Assembly (NCBI RefSeq): GCF_000212415.1 | Contig: NC_015500.1 | Location: 2,418,001-2,482,000, forward strand | Length of the DNA: 64,000 nt | Origin: Treponema brennaborense DSM 12168 | GTDB taxonomy: Bacteria > Spirochaetota > Spirochaetia > Treponematales > Treponemataceae | Direction of reading: 5' to 3' | Shown: one piece after another, positions 33,864 through 42,895 of the stretch | Layout: each line of letters opens with the position of its first letter | Position numbering within the stretch: the first letter of the stretch is position 1 | The notes under the pieces: generated by a model | Database searches by the model: none | The model's input: only the letters and a program-made list of their open reading frames with translations | Told to the model about the DNA's origin: nothing | Translations under genes and position numbers: made by a program

Positions 33864-36643
33864 CAGTGAAAATCACCCCAGCGGGGTCCGATTTCAACGG
33901 AAACCTTCAGCGGAACTCTGAGCGAAACGACGTTTTCCATCGTCTGCTTAATCAAAGAAGCCGTTTCGGCAGCCGATTCCTGCGGACACTCAAGAATCAA
34001 TTCATCGTGAACCTGCAATAAAAGCCGCGCTGGGGAACCGGTCTTTTTCAGAGCGGCCGCCACGTCGATCATCGCCTTTTTTACGATATCCGCTGCGGAA
34101 CCCTGTATCGGCGTGTTCACCGCAACGCGCTCCGCACCTGATTTTTCGATTTTACTGCTGCTGTTAATCGCACGGATGTACCGCCGGCGACCGAAAATCG
34201 TTTCAACGAATCCGGATTGCTGCGCCGCATTCACCATTTCGTTCATGAAATTGCGGACGCCTGCATAAGTTTTAAAATAGGCCTCGATGAATTCGGCCGC
34301 CTGAGTCCGCGGAATTCCCAACGCACCGGCAAGCCGAAAAGCACTCATACCGTACATGACGCCGAAATTGATCGTTTTTGCCGTCCGCCGCATATCGGGC
34401 GTTACCGCGTCAGGCTGAACTCCGAAAATGAGCGCCGCCGTGGCACGATGCACGTCGGTGCCGCCCGAAAACGCCGCGCAGAGATTCGGATCTCCGGACA
34501 AATGAGCCAAAATTACCAATTCGATCTGAGAATAGTCGGCGGAAATCAACTGACATCCCGGTTCCGCCGTAAACGCCAGTCTGATGCGCCGTCCGTCTTC
34601 ATCCCGAACCGGAATATTCTGCAAATTCGGTTCCCGGCTCGATAAACGCCCCGTCGCGGTACCCGTCTGAATGAAACTGGTGTGTATGCGGTCATTGCCG
34701 TCGACCATAAGCGGCAGCGTGTCGACGTACGACGAAAAAAGTTTCGTTTTCAATCGGTAATCGAGAATTTTCCTCGGCACCGGATCAAGCGCGGCAAGCG
34801 TTTCAAGTACGCCGGTATCGGTCGAATATCCGGTTTTCGTTTTTTTACCGGGCGGAAGCTTCCGTTCCTCAAACAGCACGTCCTGCAGCTGCTTGGTGGA
34901 CGCGACGTTGAATTCATGCCCTACCAATTCATAAATTTCACGCCGAATACGCTCGATTTCTGCCGTAAGTTCCTCTCCGTAGGAAATCAGTTCGCTTTTT
35001 TCAATATGAATGCCGTCCAGTTCCATTTCGGCAAGAATCGGCAACACCGGCATTTCAAGATTCCAAAACAAATCGCCCAGCTTTGCAGCGGCAAGCCGCG
35101 GCAGAAACAATCGATATAACTGCCACGTCAGATCGGCATCTTCAGCGGCGTACGGCACGGCTTGTTCAAGCGGAATATCGGCAAAAGTGGACCCCTTCGG
35201 CACCACGTCCGTATACGGAATCGTTTCCAGACCGAGTTTATCGGCGGCAAGCGCTTCCAGCGAATACGCGGAACGATCCGGGTCGAGCAGCCAAGCGGCT
35301 ACCATCGTATCCGCTATCCGGCAGCGAGGTTCCGCCAAACCGTTTGAACGCAGAACTTCATAGTCGAATTTACCGTTGTGCATGGCGAGCGTACAGGCCG
35401 GGACGGAAAACAACCGTTCAAGCTGAACGAACGCATCCTGTTTTTCTATAAGCGTCTGCGTTAACAGGGCATCCGGAACCGAAAGGGGAACGTAAATACC
35501 GGTTCCGGCGCGGCGGGAAAGCGAAAATCCGACGATACGGGTATGGATGCGGTCGAGGCTGTCCGTCTCACAGTCGAACGCCGCTTCAATAGGCTCGGAC
35601 GCAAGAATTTCGTCTATATATGAAGCCAAAACGGCAATCGACGTAACTGCCATATAATCCCCCGTATTTTTCGTCAGTTCCTCAAAAACGGGTTCATCCG
35701 GAATCAGTCCGGTCGGCCCTTTACTCTGAATCGCCTCAGTTTCCGATCCGGCGGGAAGCGGAACGGATGCGTACTGTTTTGCAACCGCCGGCACGCCGTA
35801 TCGGAATAAAAGGCGGGAAGCCGCTTCGTAATCAAGCGATACGGTCCCGAAAGACGGAACGCACGTATCGACCGGCACATCGTACCGGAGCGCTATCAGC
35901 GACTTTGAAAAATACGCGGCATCTTTTCCGGCGCGGATTTTATTGCCCACCGCTCCCGAAATATCGTCGGCATGAGCAAAAATTCCGTCGAGCGAACCGT
36001 ATTCGTCAAGTAATTTGAGCGCCGTTTTGATACCCACGCCGGAAACGCCCGGCACGTTATCGGAAGAATCACCGATAAGAGAAAGCAAATCGAGCATCAA
36101 TTCAGGCTCGACACCCCATTCGGCTTTAACACCGTCTTTCCCAACAATCTCCCAACCGCCGTTTTTATCCGGTTTAAGTATCTGTGTCGTATCGTTAACC
36201 AGCTGCATCAGATCTTTATCCGCGGATAAAATCCGGCAGCACCTATTCTCCGCTCCGCACACGGAAGCAATCGTCGCAATTACGTCGTCTGCTTCAAAGC
36301 CGTCGCATCTCAGAACCGGTATGCCCAGAGCCGTCAAAATTTCCTCTATAACGGGAACTTGCGCGTGCAGGTCTTCGGGCGTTTTTTGCCTTGTCGCTTT
36401 ATAGTCGGCATACATTTCATGCCGAAACGTCGCCTTACGAGAATCGAACGCCGCCGCGATATATCGCGGCTTATAGTGATCCAACACCGCTTTGAAATTA
36501 CGGAAAAAACCGAATACAGCCGATACGTTTTTTCCGTCTTTATCCGTAAGCGGACGGTTGATGAACGCATAATACGAACGATAAATAAGTCCGTATGAAT
36601 CAAGAATATACAGCGTTGAGTCAGGATCGGAAAAGTCATTCAT
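33863..36643 (-). CDS. polA: DNA polymerase I
   Basis: 926 residues with three domains. The 5' nuclease (1-~300) has FDSRKATFRHEMYADYKATR and GFEADDVIAT. The 3'-5' exonuclease (~330-520) has FDCETDSL, MHNGKFDYEVL and YAAEDADLTW, so the acidic catalytic residues look intact. The polymerase (~530-926) has motif A LISADYSQIELVILAHLS, the O-helix RRTAKTINFGVMYGMS and motif C QVHDELILE. It works in Okazaki-fragment maturation and repair. No ribosome site precedes the ATG; a promoter ends 6 bases before it, suggesting a leaderless message. Confidence 0.97.
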   Translation of the reverse strand: MNDFSDPDSTLYILDSYGLIYRSYYAFINRPLTDKDGKNVSAVFGFFRNFKAVLDHYKPRYIAAAFDSRKATFRHEMYADYKATRQKTPEDLHAQVPVIEEILTALGIPVLRCDGFEADDVIATIASVCGAENRCCRILSADKDLMQLVNDTTQILKPDKNGGWEIVGKDGVKAEWGVEPELMLDLLSLIGDSSDNVPGVSGVGIKTALKLLDEYGSLDGIFAHADDISGAVGNKIRAGKDAAYFSKSLIALRYDVPVDTCVPSFGTVSLDYEAASRLLFRYGVPAVAKQYASVPLPAGSETEAIQSKGPTGLIPDEPVFEELTKNTGDYMAVTSIAVLASYIDEILASEPIEAAFDCETDSLDRIHTRIVGFSLSRRAGTGIYVPLSVPDALLTQTLIEKQDAFVQLERLFSVPACTLAMHNGKFDYEVLRSNGLAEPRCRIADTMVAAWLLDPDRSAYSLEALAADKLGLETIPYTDVVPKGSTFADIPLEQAVPYAAEDADLTWQLYRLFLPRLAAAKLGDLFWNLEMPVLPILAEMELDGIHIEKSELISYGEELTAEIERIRREIYELVGHEFNVASTKQLQDVLFEERKLPPGKKTKTGYSTDTGVLETLAALDPVPRKILDYRLKTKLFSSYVDTLPLMVDGNDRIHTSFIQTGTATGRLSSREPNLQNIPVRDEDGRRIRLAFTAEPGCQLISADYSQIELVILAHLSGDPNLCAAFSGGTDVHRATAALIFGVQPDAVTPDMRRTAKTINFGVMYGMSAFRLAGALGIPRTQAAEFIEAYFKTYAGVRNFMNEMVNAAQQSGFVETIFGRRRYIRAINSSSKIEKSGAERVAVNTPIQGSAADIVKKAMIDVAAALKKTGSPARLLLQVHDELILECPQESAAETASLIKQTMENVVSLRVPLKVSVEIGPRWGDFH

Positions 36644-36649
36644 ACGTAT

Positions 36650-36678
36650 AGAGTACGGTAATTACCGCTTTCGTGCAA
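36650..36678 (-). promoter_or_regulatory. polA promoter, start of transcription near the ATG
   Basis: On the minus strand TTGCAC (36673-36678) and TACTCT (36650-36655) are 17 bp apart; the ATG begins 7 bases after the -10 box. No Shine-Dalgarno is present. Confidence 0.65.
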
Positions 36679-36730
36679 GACCCCGGATTTCCGAGCGGTA
36701 CGGAAATTCATCGTACTGTTTACGTCCCGC

Positions 36731-37654
36731 TTAAAACTGCGGTATATTTTCCCGGCAAGCAAGTTCCTGCACGGTTTTCAGCGGAAGTTCCGTTGCGGCG
36801 GCAATCTGCTCCGGCGTAAGCACTCCCATAGACAGGAGATTGCCGGCTGTAGCGTAGATTCCTTCCGCTTTGCCTTTCTCCATGCCGCGTATTTCGCCCT
36901 TAGCAATACCGCTCGATTCGCCCGCAGTAAAACCCTCACTACGGCCCGCTGCAAAACCGAGGGATTCACCTTCTGTAAGACCCTCGGCGAAGCCTTCCTT
37001 ACGGATGCGTTTGATTTCTATTTCGTACTTCATGAACGCCCCCTTGGCGGCACCGTCGGTTTTCAGCTTGAACACCCGTTCGGCAAAGCTCTTCGCCGTC
37101 TCCGTGTCCGTTCCGCCTTTCGCTATGTAGTGTAACATGGCCGCCGTTTCAGAATCAAGCTCGTTTTTATACGCTGAGGCATTATAGACGACGGCAAACC
37201 GTTCGTCCCGGACGTCGAGCGCAGTGTGCTCGTCGCAGACGGTTCTGAGCGTGTAGCGCGGCAGCCCTTCGCCGAACGGATCCTTCGTGCAGATGAACAG
37301 GACGTACAGCTTTTTCAGGTCGTCGTAATCAACGCCGCGCTGTGCGGTGCCGATGTCGATGGAGCTTTGATAATAGCGGATTCGTTTGAACAGGTTCGGC
37401 TCGGATGTCGTCTGCATCTCGACGTTGACGATTTCACCGGTGGTTTCGAGCAGCACGTCGAGGCGGACGCTTTTGGAGCCGGGGGCGGCGGCGAGAGTTT
37501 CCTGAGTGTTGACGTAAGTGATTTCCTTTACGTCCAGCTTGAGCAGGGTGCGCAGAAGGAGACGGCACAGTTCGGTGTCGTGAAGCATCGAATAGGCGAA
37601 GAAGAAGTCGTTGGTGATGGTAACGTCTTCCCAGCGGGGAAAATCTGCGTTCAT
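36731..37654 (-). CDS. Rpn family PD-(D/E)XK nuclease/putative transposase, copy B
   Basis: 307 residues; the N-terminal 230 are nearly identical to copies A and C, with nuclease residues D66, E79 and Q81. After EGFAEG it carries the longest C-terminal repeat tract of the three: five or six Gly-Glu/Gly-Arg units (GLTEG, ESLGFAAG, RSEGFTAG, ESSGIAKG, EIRGMEKG) before IYATAGNLLSMGVLTPEQIAA. It belongs to the left arm of the inverted repeat and reads away from the core. The same CAGGAGAGACC site sets the start. Confidence 0.87.
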   Translation of the reverse strand: MNADFPRWEDVTITNDFFFAYSMLHDTELCRLLLRTLLKLDVKEITYVNTQETLAAAPGSKSVRLDVLLETTGEIVNVEMQTTSEPNLFKRIRYYQSSIDIGTAQRGVDYDDLKKLYVLFICTKDPFGEGLPRYTLRTVCDEHTALDVRDERFAVVYNASAYKNELDSETAAMLHYIAKGGTDTETAKSFAERVFKLKTDGAAKGAFMKYEIEIKRIRKEGFAEGLTEGESLGFAAGRSEGFTAGESSGIAKGEIRGMEKGKAEGIYATAGNLLSMGVLTPEQIAAATELPLKTVQELACRENIPQF

Positions 37655-37972
37655 GGTCTCTCCTGTATAAAGCCGCTCCGAGCGGAATTTACGATAATCG
37701 GCGCGGCTCTGCGAATAGCTGCGGCTTAGCGACTAATCCGCGAGTTCTGGCAACCGGCCGCGTATCCGGCAACCCGCGCTTCAGCGTATAAAGTCACGTT
37801 GAATGTGTTCGCGACTTACCATTCACTCGGCATATATATTATGGGAGTAAATGAAGCGAATTTGATTCGGATTGGCTGCATCGGCTGAGTTTCTGACAGA
37901 ATCGGCTGATTTTTCAGGAAAAAATCGGTGTTTGAATAAAAACAAAGAAAAAACGTAAAATTGAGTTCAAGT

Positions 37973-38020
37973 GACGACACATTTGCATATACGCCTGACG
38001 ACACATTTGCATATACGCCA
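37973..38020 (-). repeat. 24-bp tandem duplication in the left arm
   Basis: A 24-base unit containing GACGACACATTTGCATATAC occurs twice in tandem. The right arm has the unit only once, near 42608-42631, so this is a copy-number difference between the arms. Confidence 0.85.
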
Positions 38021-38089
38021 CGCGCATTAACGGACGCCCTGCACGTTTGCCGCACTGCCCCGTGCGTCTGTATACTGGCGTTTACGTAT

Positions 38090-38117
38090 AAAAAGGCCAG
38101 CCGAAAAACGGCTGGCC
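38090..38117 (-). terminator. Terminator of the left porin gene
   Basis: GGCCAGCCG (38095-38103) and CGGCTGGCC (38109-38117) form a perfect 9-bp stem with loop of five, with five T residues on the minus-strand exit side. Confidence 0.92.
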
Positions 38118-38163
38118 CGGTCGCGCATGCGTGCAAGGCAGGAGAAACCTGCCTTACGTCGGC

Positions 38164-39726
38164 TTACAGTGCGATTTTAGCTTTGAAGTTCAGTGTTCCG
38201 AGTTTGGAAACATTTGCACCGCTTGCAGCTTCCAACGAATTCAGCACGTTTGCTGATTCGTAGATCACGGACAGCGTCGTATTGCTGATAAGACCCGCAA
38301 CGTCGACACCGGCTTTGATGTTCATGAAGTTACCGTCAAACAATGCAGAACCGGTTTTCGTCTTCTGATCACCCATTGAGAGTTTATAAGTACCATCTTT
38401 CTTACCAAAAACACCGTCATCGGCTTCACCGAAGTCTTTGTAGTTATCAGCGTAAGATGCGTTTGCAAAGCGTACACCGGCGTTCGGCGTGATGGTCATG
38501 GCATCAACCGGAATCGCGTATTTAGCGCTCAAAACGAACGCCATTCCCATATCTTTGTTGGCAACAGTCGGATATTTATCGTTCATTACGACGATATCAC
38601 CGTAAGCAGCCGCAGTCAGGTTCTTGACGATTTCACCGCTGAAGAACGACGGCATGATACGAGCTGTATACAGCTGTTCAGCATCAGAACTAACACCAGC
38701 TACTTTAGAAGTACCTTTGAACGGTACGTACGCTACGACACCGACGCCCGGAGAAACTTTTTTTGCCATATCGTCGTCAAGGAATGCTACGTCGGCATTT
38801 TTATCCATACCGATTTCGCCCCAGCCGAACAGTACGCCGAATGCCATCGCCATACCGGACTTGCTGTTATTTGCGTCAGTTTTCGAATTAGCTCCAGCAA
38901 AACCGACCTGCGGACGAATGTAATACGTATCGTTCAATGCCAGTTTGTAACCGGCAGACGCGCTGTAACCCAGCACAGTGTCCAAAGAAGCCGACGTATC
39001 GGATGCCGTGTTTGCATAGAATTTGTCACTGAAGTTATAAGACGCACCGGCTTTTATGCTCAGGTTTTCAACGCCTTTAAATTCGGCTTCTCCGGCAAAC
39101 GCGTACGCACCGGTGTATTGATTGACGATATCCGTTGAGTCTGTTTTATCTACCGCATATGAGCGCAGGTCAACGTCGATTCCGAACATGTCGTTCGCAA
39201 ATCCCACGACGATACCCTGAGAAAACTTATCGGGGCCGACGTTGGAAAGCCATTTTGCCTGATCGTCGTCTGAAGAGCGGATAGCCGCATCCATTTTCAG
39301 TTCACCGGTCTGCGTGTCACCGCGTTTGATACCGATGTATGCGGGTCCGAGGTGAATCTTGGCTACGTCGACGAATACTTTCAGTCCTAAATTTTTACCA
39401 TCCTGCATACCTTTGTTGGCATTAAACTTACCGTCGCTGTTTTCAGTATTTTTCCAACCGATGAACGTATCATCGTCGGTCTTCAATACCAATTCACCCC
39501 ATACGCCGTCGCCGGTCGTAGACTTGGTGCCGTTGTTCAGCAGGTTCAGCTTGAACACGACTTCATAGGCATTCAGGAAACCTGTTTTTCCCGAATCGAG
39601 GTTTACACCCCACTGTACGGACGCATTGCCGCTGAATTCGGCGATTTTTACATCGGCTACCGGTTCCGCCGCAAACACGGACGAAACCAGCGCCAGCATA
39701 AGGAACACTACAAGTGCTTTTTTCAT
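38164..39726 (-). CDS. Major-outer-sheath-like porin, left paralog
   Basis: 520 residues from the ATG at 39726 (AGGAGGAC upstream). The signal peptide is KKALVVFLMLALVSSVFAAEP. It is followed by a region with ASVQWGVNLDSGKTGFLNAYEVVFKLNL, LKVFVDVAKIHLGPAYIGIKRGD, matching the N-terminal pattern of Treponema Msp/Tpr outer-membrane proteins. The C-terminal part is strand-rich and ends LNFKAKIAL. It is expected to form an outer-membrane barrel or pore. The first ~95 residues and several core blocks are shared with the right paralog; surface-like loops differ. It has the stronger promoter (TTGACA). Confidence 0.85.
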   Translation of the reverse strand: MKKALVVFLMLALVSSVFAAEPVADVKIAEFSGNASVQWGVNLDSGKTGFLNAYEVVFKLNLLNNGTKSTTGDGVWGELVLKTDDDTFIGWKNTENSDGKFNANKGMQDGKNLGLKVFVDVAKIHLGPAYIGIKRGDTQTGELKMDAAIRSSDDDQAKWLSNVGPDKFSQGIVVGFANDMFGIDVDLRSYAVDKTDSTDIVNQYTGAYAFAGEAEFKGVENLSIKAGASYNFSDKFYANTASDTSASLDTVLGYSASAGYKLALNDTYYIRPQVGFAGANSKTDANNSKSGMAMAFGVLFGWGEIGMDKNADVAFLDDDMAKKVSPGVGVVAYVPFKGTSKVAGVSSDAEQLYTARIMPSFFSGEIVKNLTAAAYGDIVVMNDKYPTVANKDMGMAFVLSAKYAIPVDAMTITPNAGVRFANASYADNYKDFGEADDGVFGKKDGTYKLSMGDQKTKTGSALFDGNFMNIKAGVDVAGLISNTTLSVIYESANVLNSLEAASGANVSKLGTLNFKAKIAL

Positions 39727-39751
39727 TACGAAAGTCCTCCTAATTTTGTTC

Positions 39752-39776
39752 AAATAGTTTCTTTAAGAAACTATTT
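39752..39776. promoter_or_regulatory. Leader palindrome, left porin
   Basis: AAATAGTTTCTT and its complement flank a single base, giving a 25-base palindrome in the 5' leader between promoter and ribosome site. The same palindrome is in the right arm. Confidence 0.8.
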
Positions 39777-39789
39777 CCTTCACGTTATT

Positions 39790-39818
39790 AGCCTACTACA
39801 TGATTTTTGTCCTGTCAA
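39790..39818 (-). promoter_or_regulatory. Left porin promoter, split by the repeat boundary
   Basis: On the minus strand TTGACA (39813-39818) and TAGGCT (39790-39795) are 17 bp apart. The -35 box lies in the unique core; the -10 box straddles the end of the inverted repeat arm. Confidence 0.7.
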
Positions 39819-39967
39819 GTGAAAAGTTTTAAATTAAAACAGATTTCATGTGTAACGTGTTTTTTTTCCGTTTGTTATGTGTTATCATTAATAGGTCTCT
39901 TTTCCGAAAATTATCCGGTAAAGGACGCCCGTTTTATTTTTTTCCTTAATAAAGGAGGGTTTCATTC

Positions 39968-40621
39968 ATGAAGTCCACATATATGCGCAGCGCCGCCGCG
40001 GCGTTTTTGGCGATTTCCGTCGTATTGCTGAGTTCCTGCCTGTCGTCGTCAAAAAAAACGGCGGCAGACGACCCGAATTTTCTCGGCGATTTCAACCCCA
40101 TTCAATTGGAAAACGGAATGGCTTTAACCAGTCTGTTCGGCAATACGAAACCGAAGGAACTTGAAATTTATTTGATTCCGCGAACAAACATAGTCGAAAT
40201 ATATTTCCGCGATATGGCGAATAAAGTATGTCTGATATTGGAACAAAAACAGCGGGACATGATTCAGCAAAGCGCGCTGCAGTTTCTTGAAGGTGCGGAA
40301 AACGGAACGCTTGCCGATTACAAGCCGTCTGCCAAAAACGCATATGCCGAAACGACTTGTTCTCTCGGCTGGGGCGTTACCGGTGTCGCTCGGGTAACGG
40401 AAAAAGCCGTTGCGCAATTTAATCACGAATATCTCGACGGCAAACCGTATTATTTGGTACGGCTGCTGCCCGGTCCCGATACTGCGGACAGCGAAGTGTA
40501 TTCACCTAAAGTTGAACTTTATTTTTCACCTGCACAGCTGCGAGATTTCTGCGCGGCTATCGATCAGTCTGCTTTACAAGCATTGGTCGATGAACGGGAA
40601 GCTAAAGCGTACGCATATTAG
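39968..40621 (+). CDS. Lipoprotein of unknown function, inside the inverted-repeat core
   Basis: 217 residues with a signal peptide ending in a lipobox (VVLLSSC) followed by a Ser-rich, Lys-containing tether. The mature part has LGDFNPIQLENGMALTSLFG, a strand-rich middle, and LYFSPAQLRDFCAAIDQSALQALVDEREAKAYAY. I do not recognise a family, though Treponema genomes are rich in such single-domain lipoproteins. AAAGGAGGG precedes the ATG. It would be flipped by recombination between the arms without its coding frame being affected. Confidence 0.85.
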   Translation: MKSTYMRSAAAAFLAISVVLLSSCLSSSKKTAADDPNFLGDFNPIQLENGMALTSLFGNTKPKELEIYLIPRTNIVEIYFRDMANKVCLILEQKQRDMIQQSALQFLEGAENGTLADYKPSAKNAYAETTCSLGWGVTGVARVTEKAVAQFNHEYLDGKPYYLVRLLPGPDTADSEVYSPKVELYFSPAQLRDFCAAIDQSALQALVDEREAKAYAY

Positions 40622-40630
40622 CGTACTGAA

Positions 40631-40687
40631 TATCCGCAAACGTTTTCTTTATCCGCAAACGGCGCGCTCTTGCTCTATCCGCAAAGG
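40631..40687 (+). repeat. Three direct copies of TATCCGCAAA(C/A)G
   Basis: Copies at 40631-40642, 40650-40661 and 40676-40687 lie just after the lipoprotein gene. The third reads AAAGG instead of AAACG. Function unknown; they could be a protein-binding site. Confidence 0.6.
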
Positions 40688-40827
40688 ACGCGCCTTACTG
40701 CGGTATGCTTCCGCGGCATGTTTCCGCACGTTCGGTGTTATAAGCTGTCCGCAGCAGCCTCCGTTTTATCTGTAAAATTTCCGTATCGATTCAAAATATT
40801 TCTTTCACACTCACATTTCCTCTATTT

Positions 40828-40856
40828 GATTACGAAAAATCCCGCACGCTAATAAC
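40828..40856 (+). promoter_or_regulatory. Right porin promoter, split by the repeat boundary
   Basis: TTGATT (40828-40833) and CTAATA (40851-40856) are 17 bp apart. The -35 box is in the unique core and the -10 box is at the end of the right arm. The -35 is weaker than that of the left porin. Confidence 0.55.
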
Positions 40857-40865
40857 GTGAAGGAA

Positions 40866-40890
40866 ATAGTTTCTTAAAGAAACTATTTGA
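40866..40890. promoter_or_regulatory. Leader palindrome, right porin
   Basis: Same 25-base palindrome as at 39752-39776, differing in the centre base, followed by AGGAGGAC and the ATG at 40914. Confidence 0.8.
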
Positions 40891-40913
40891 ACAAAATTAG
40901 GAGGACTTTCGTA

Positions 40914-42464
40914 ATGAAAAAAGCACTTGTAGTGTTCCTTATGCTGGCGCTGGTTTCGTCCGTGTTTGCGGCGGAACCGGTAGCCGATGTAAAAATCGCC
41001 GAATTCAGCGGCAATGCGTCCGTACAGTGGGGTGTAAACCTCGATTCGGGAAAAACAGGTTTCCTGAATGCCTATGAAGTCGTGTTCAAGCTGAACCTGC
41101 TGAACAACGGCACCAAGTCTACGACCGGCGACGGCGTATGGGGTGAATTGGTATTGAAGACCGACGGTGACACGTTCATCGGTTGGAAAAACACCAGTTA
41201 TGGTGATACGGCGACGAAATCAGGTGAAGGAATGACATCAGACCTTAAACTGAAGACGTTCGTCGACGTAGCCAAGATTCACCTCGGACCCGCGTATATC
41301 GGTATTAAATCCGGCGATACGCGGACCGGTTCGCTGAAAATGGATGCGGCAATCCGCTCGGCAGACAACGACAATGCGTTTATCCCCGTTGTGAGTAACG
41401 AAGACAATAAGACATATAACTACTTACACGATGTCGGACCTAAAGGCTTCTCTCAGGGTATCGTTGCCGGTTTTGCGAACGACATGTTCGGAATCGACGT
41501 TGACCTGCGCTCATACGAGGCTACCACACAGTATTCCAACGCATATGCGTTTGCAGCAGAAGCCGAATTCAAAGGCGTTGAAAACCTGAGCGTAAAAGCC
41601 GGTGCGTCTTATAACTTCAGTGATAAATACTATAATGATGATACATCTTCTGTTAAAACATCACTGGCAAACGTCATGGGCTACTCCGCCTCCGCAGGTT
41701 ACAAACTGGCATTGAATGATACCTATTACATCCGTCCGCAGGTCGGTTTTACCGGTACTAATTCAACTCAAACAGTTGCTTCTGTTGAAACGAAATCAAA
41801 CTCTATGGATATGGCATTCGGCGTACTGTTCGGCTGGGGCGAAATCGGTATGGACAAGAATGCTGATGTTCCGTTCCTTGACAACGACGGAGCTAAAAAA
41901 GTATCCCCGGGTGTTTCAATTCACGCTGCTATGCCGCTTGCTGCAAAAACCGGTGATACTGATTATCTGAAAGACGGACGCGCGATAGTTCTGCGGCCGG
42001 CGTTCTTCAGCGGTGAAATCGTTAAAAACCTGACTGTGGCTGCGTTAGCCGATATTGTACTGCCCGTCGGATACGATAACAATCCTGATCCTATGTTCGG
42101 TATGGTGTTCGGTGTGAAATATGCGATTGCCGTTGACGCAATAACCGTTACGCCGAATTTCGGTGTACGTTTTGCTAACAAAGAGTATGCGGCATATGCA
42201 AAAGCAGTTGTAGCGGAAAATAATGAATCGCTCATAACGAGAGATTGGTATGATGGTACTACGGAAAAAAATGCTGCTATCAACGGTTCTGTAGACGGTA
42301 TTATGAACATCAAAGCCGGTGTTGACGTTGCAGGCCTTATCAGCAACACAACGCTGTCCCTGATCTATGAATCGGCAAACTTGCAGAATTCAAAAGATTA
42401 TACGGGAACTGCTAATCCCGTAAAACTCGGAACTTTGAACCTCAAAGCTAAAATTGCACTGTAA
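40914..42464 (+). CDS. Major-outer-sheath-like porin, right paralog
   Basis: 516 residues from the ATG at 40914. Signal peptide and residues up to GWKNT are nearly identical to the left paralog. After that, conserved blocks (FVDVAKIHLGPAYIGIK, GFANDMFGIDVDLRSY, MAFGVLFGWGEIGMDKNADV, SGEIVKNLT, NIKAGVDVAGLISNTTLS) alternate with unrelated loops, including a longer insert near NAFIPVVSNEDNKT. This pattern fits an outer-membrane barrel with conserved strands and variable exposed loops. The last residues (KLGTLNLKAKIAL) match the left copy again. Confidence 0.85.
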   Translation: MKKALVVFLMLALVSSVFAAEPVADVKIAEFSGNASVQWGVNLDSGKTGFLNAYEVVFKLNLLNNGTKSTTGDGVWGELVLKTDGDTFIGWKNTSYGDTATKSGEGMTSDLKLKTFVDVAKIHLGPAYIGIKSGDTRTGSLKMDAAIRSADNDNAFIPVVSNEDNKTYNYLHDVGPKGFSQGIVAGFANDMFGIDVDLRSYEATTQYSNAYAFAAEAEFKGVENLSVKAGASYNFSDKYYNDDTSSVKTSLANVMGYSASAGYKLALNDTYYIRPQVGFTGTNSTQTVASVETKSNSMDMAFGVLFGWGEIGMDKNADVPFLDNDGAKKVSPGVSIHAAMPLAAKTGDTDYLKDGRAIVLRPAFFSGEIVKNLTVAALADIVLPVGYDNNPDPMFGMVFGVKYAIAVDAITVTPNFGVRFANKEYAAYAKAVVAENNESLITRDWYDGTTEKNAAINGSVDGIMNIKAGVDVAGLISNTTLSLIYESANLQNSKDYTGTANPVKLGTLNLKAKIAL

Positions 42465-42510
42465 GCCGGCGTAAGGCAGGTTTCTCCTGCCTTGCACGCA
42501 TGCGCGACCG

Positions 42511-42538
42511 GGCCAGCCGTTTTTCGGCTGGCCTTTTT
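42511..42538 (+). terminator. Terminator of the right porin gene
   Basis: GGCCAGCCG (42511-42519) and CGGCTGGCC (42525-42533), followed by TTTTT. Identical stem to the left arm. Confidence 0.92.
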
Positions 42539-42895
42539 ATATGTAAACGCCAGTATACAAACGCCCGGGGCAGTGCGGCAAACGTGCAGGGCGTCCGTTA
42601 ATGCGCGTGGCGTATATGCAAATGTGTCGTCACTTGAACTCAATTTTACGTTTTTTCTTTGTTTTTATTCAAACACCGATTTTTTCCTGAAAAATCAGCC
42701 GATTCTGTCAGAAACTCAGCCGATGCAGCCAATCCGAATCAAATTCGCTCCATTTTCTCCCATAATATATACGCCGAGTGAATGGTAAGTCGCGAACACA
42801 TTCAACGTGACTTTATACGCTGAAATACGGGTTGCCGGATACGCCACGCCGATTATCGTAAATTCCGCCCGAAGCGGCTTTATACAGGAGAGACC

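Larger units (their letters stand above)
36731..39792 (-). repeat. Inverted repeat arm, left (porin + terminator + Rpn)
   Basis: This arm and 40850-43735 are inverted copies. They share the porin 5' leader, conserved porin blocks, a terminator, an intergenic stretch and the Rpn gene. The inner end is the CACGTTATTAGC sequence at 39781-39792, just inside the porin promoter. The outer end is at the Rpn stop. The 37655-38163 intergenic part holds the Rpn leader, the tandem repeat and the porin terminator. Confidence 0.88.

Noticed and set aside
37973-38020. CRISPR array
   Set aside because: Only two directly adjoining copies, no spacers and no cas genes in the window.
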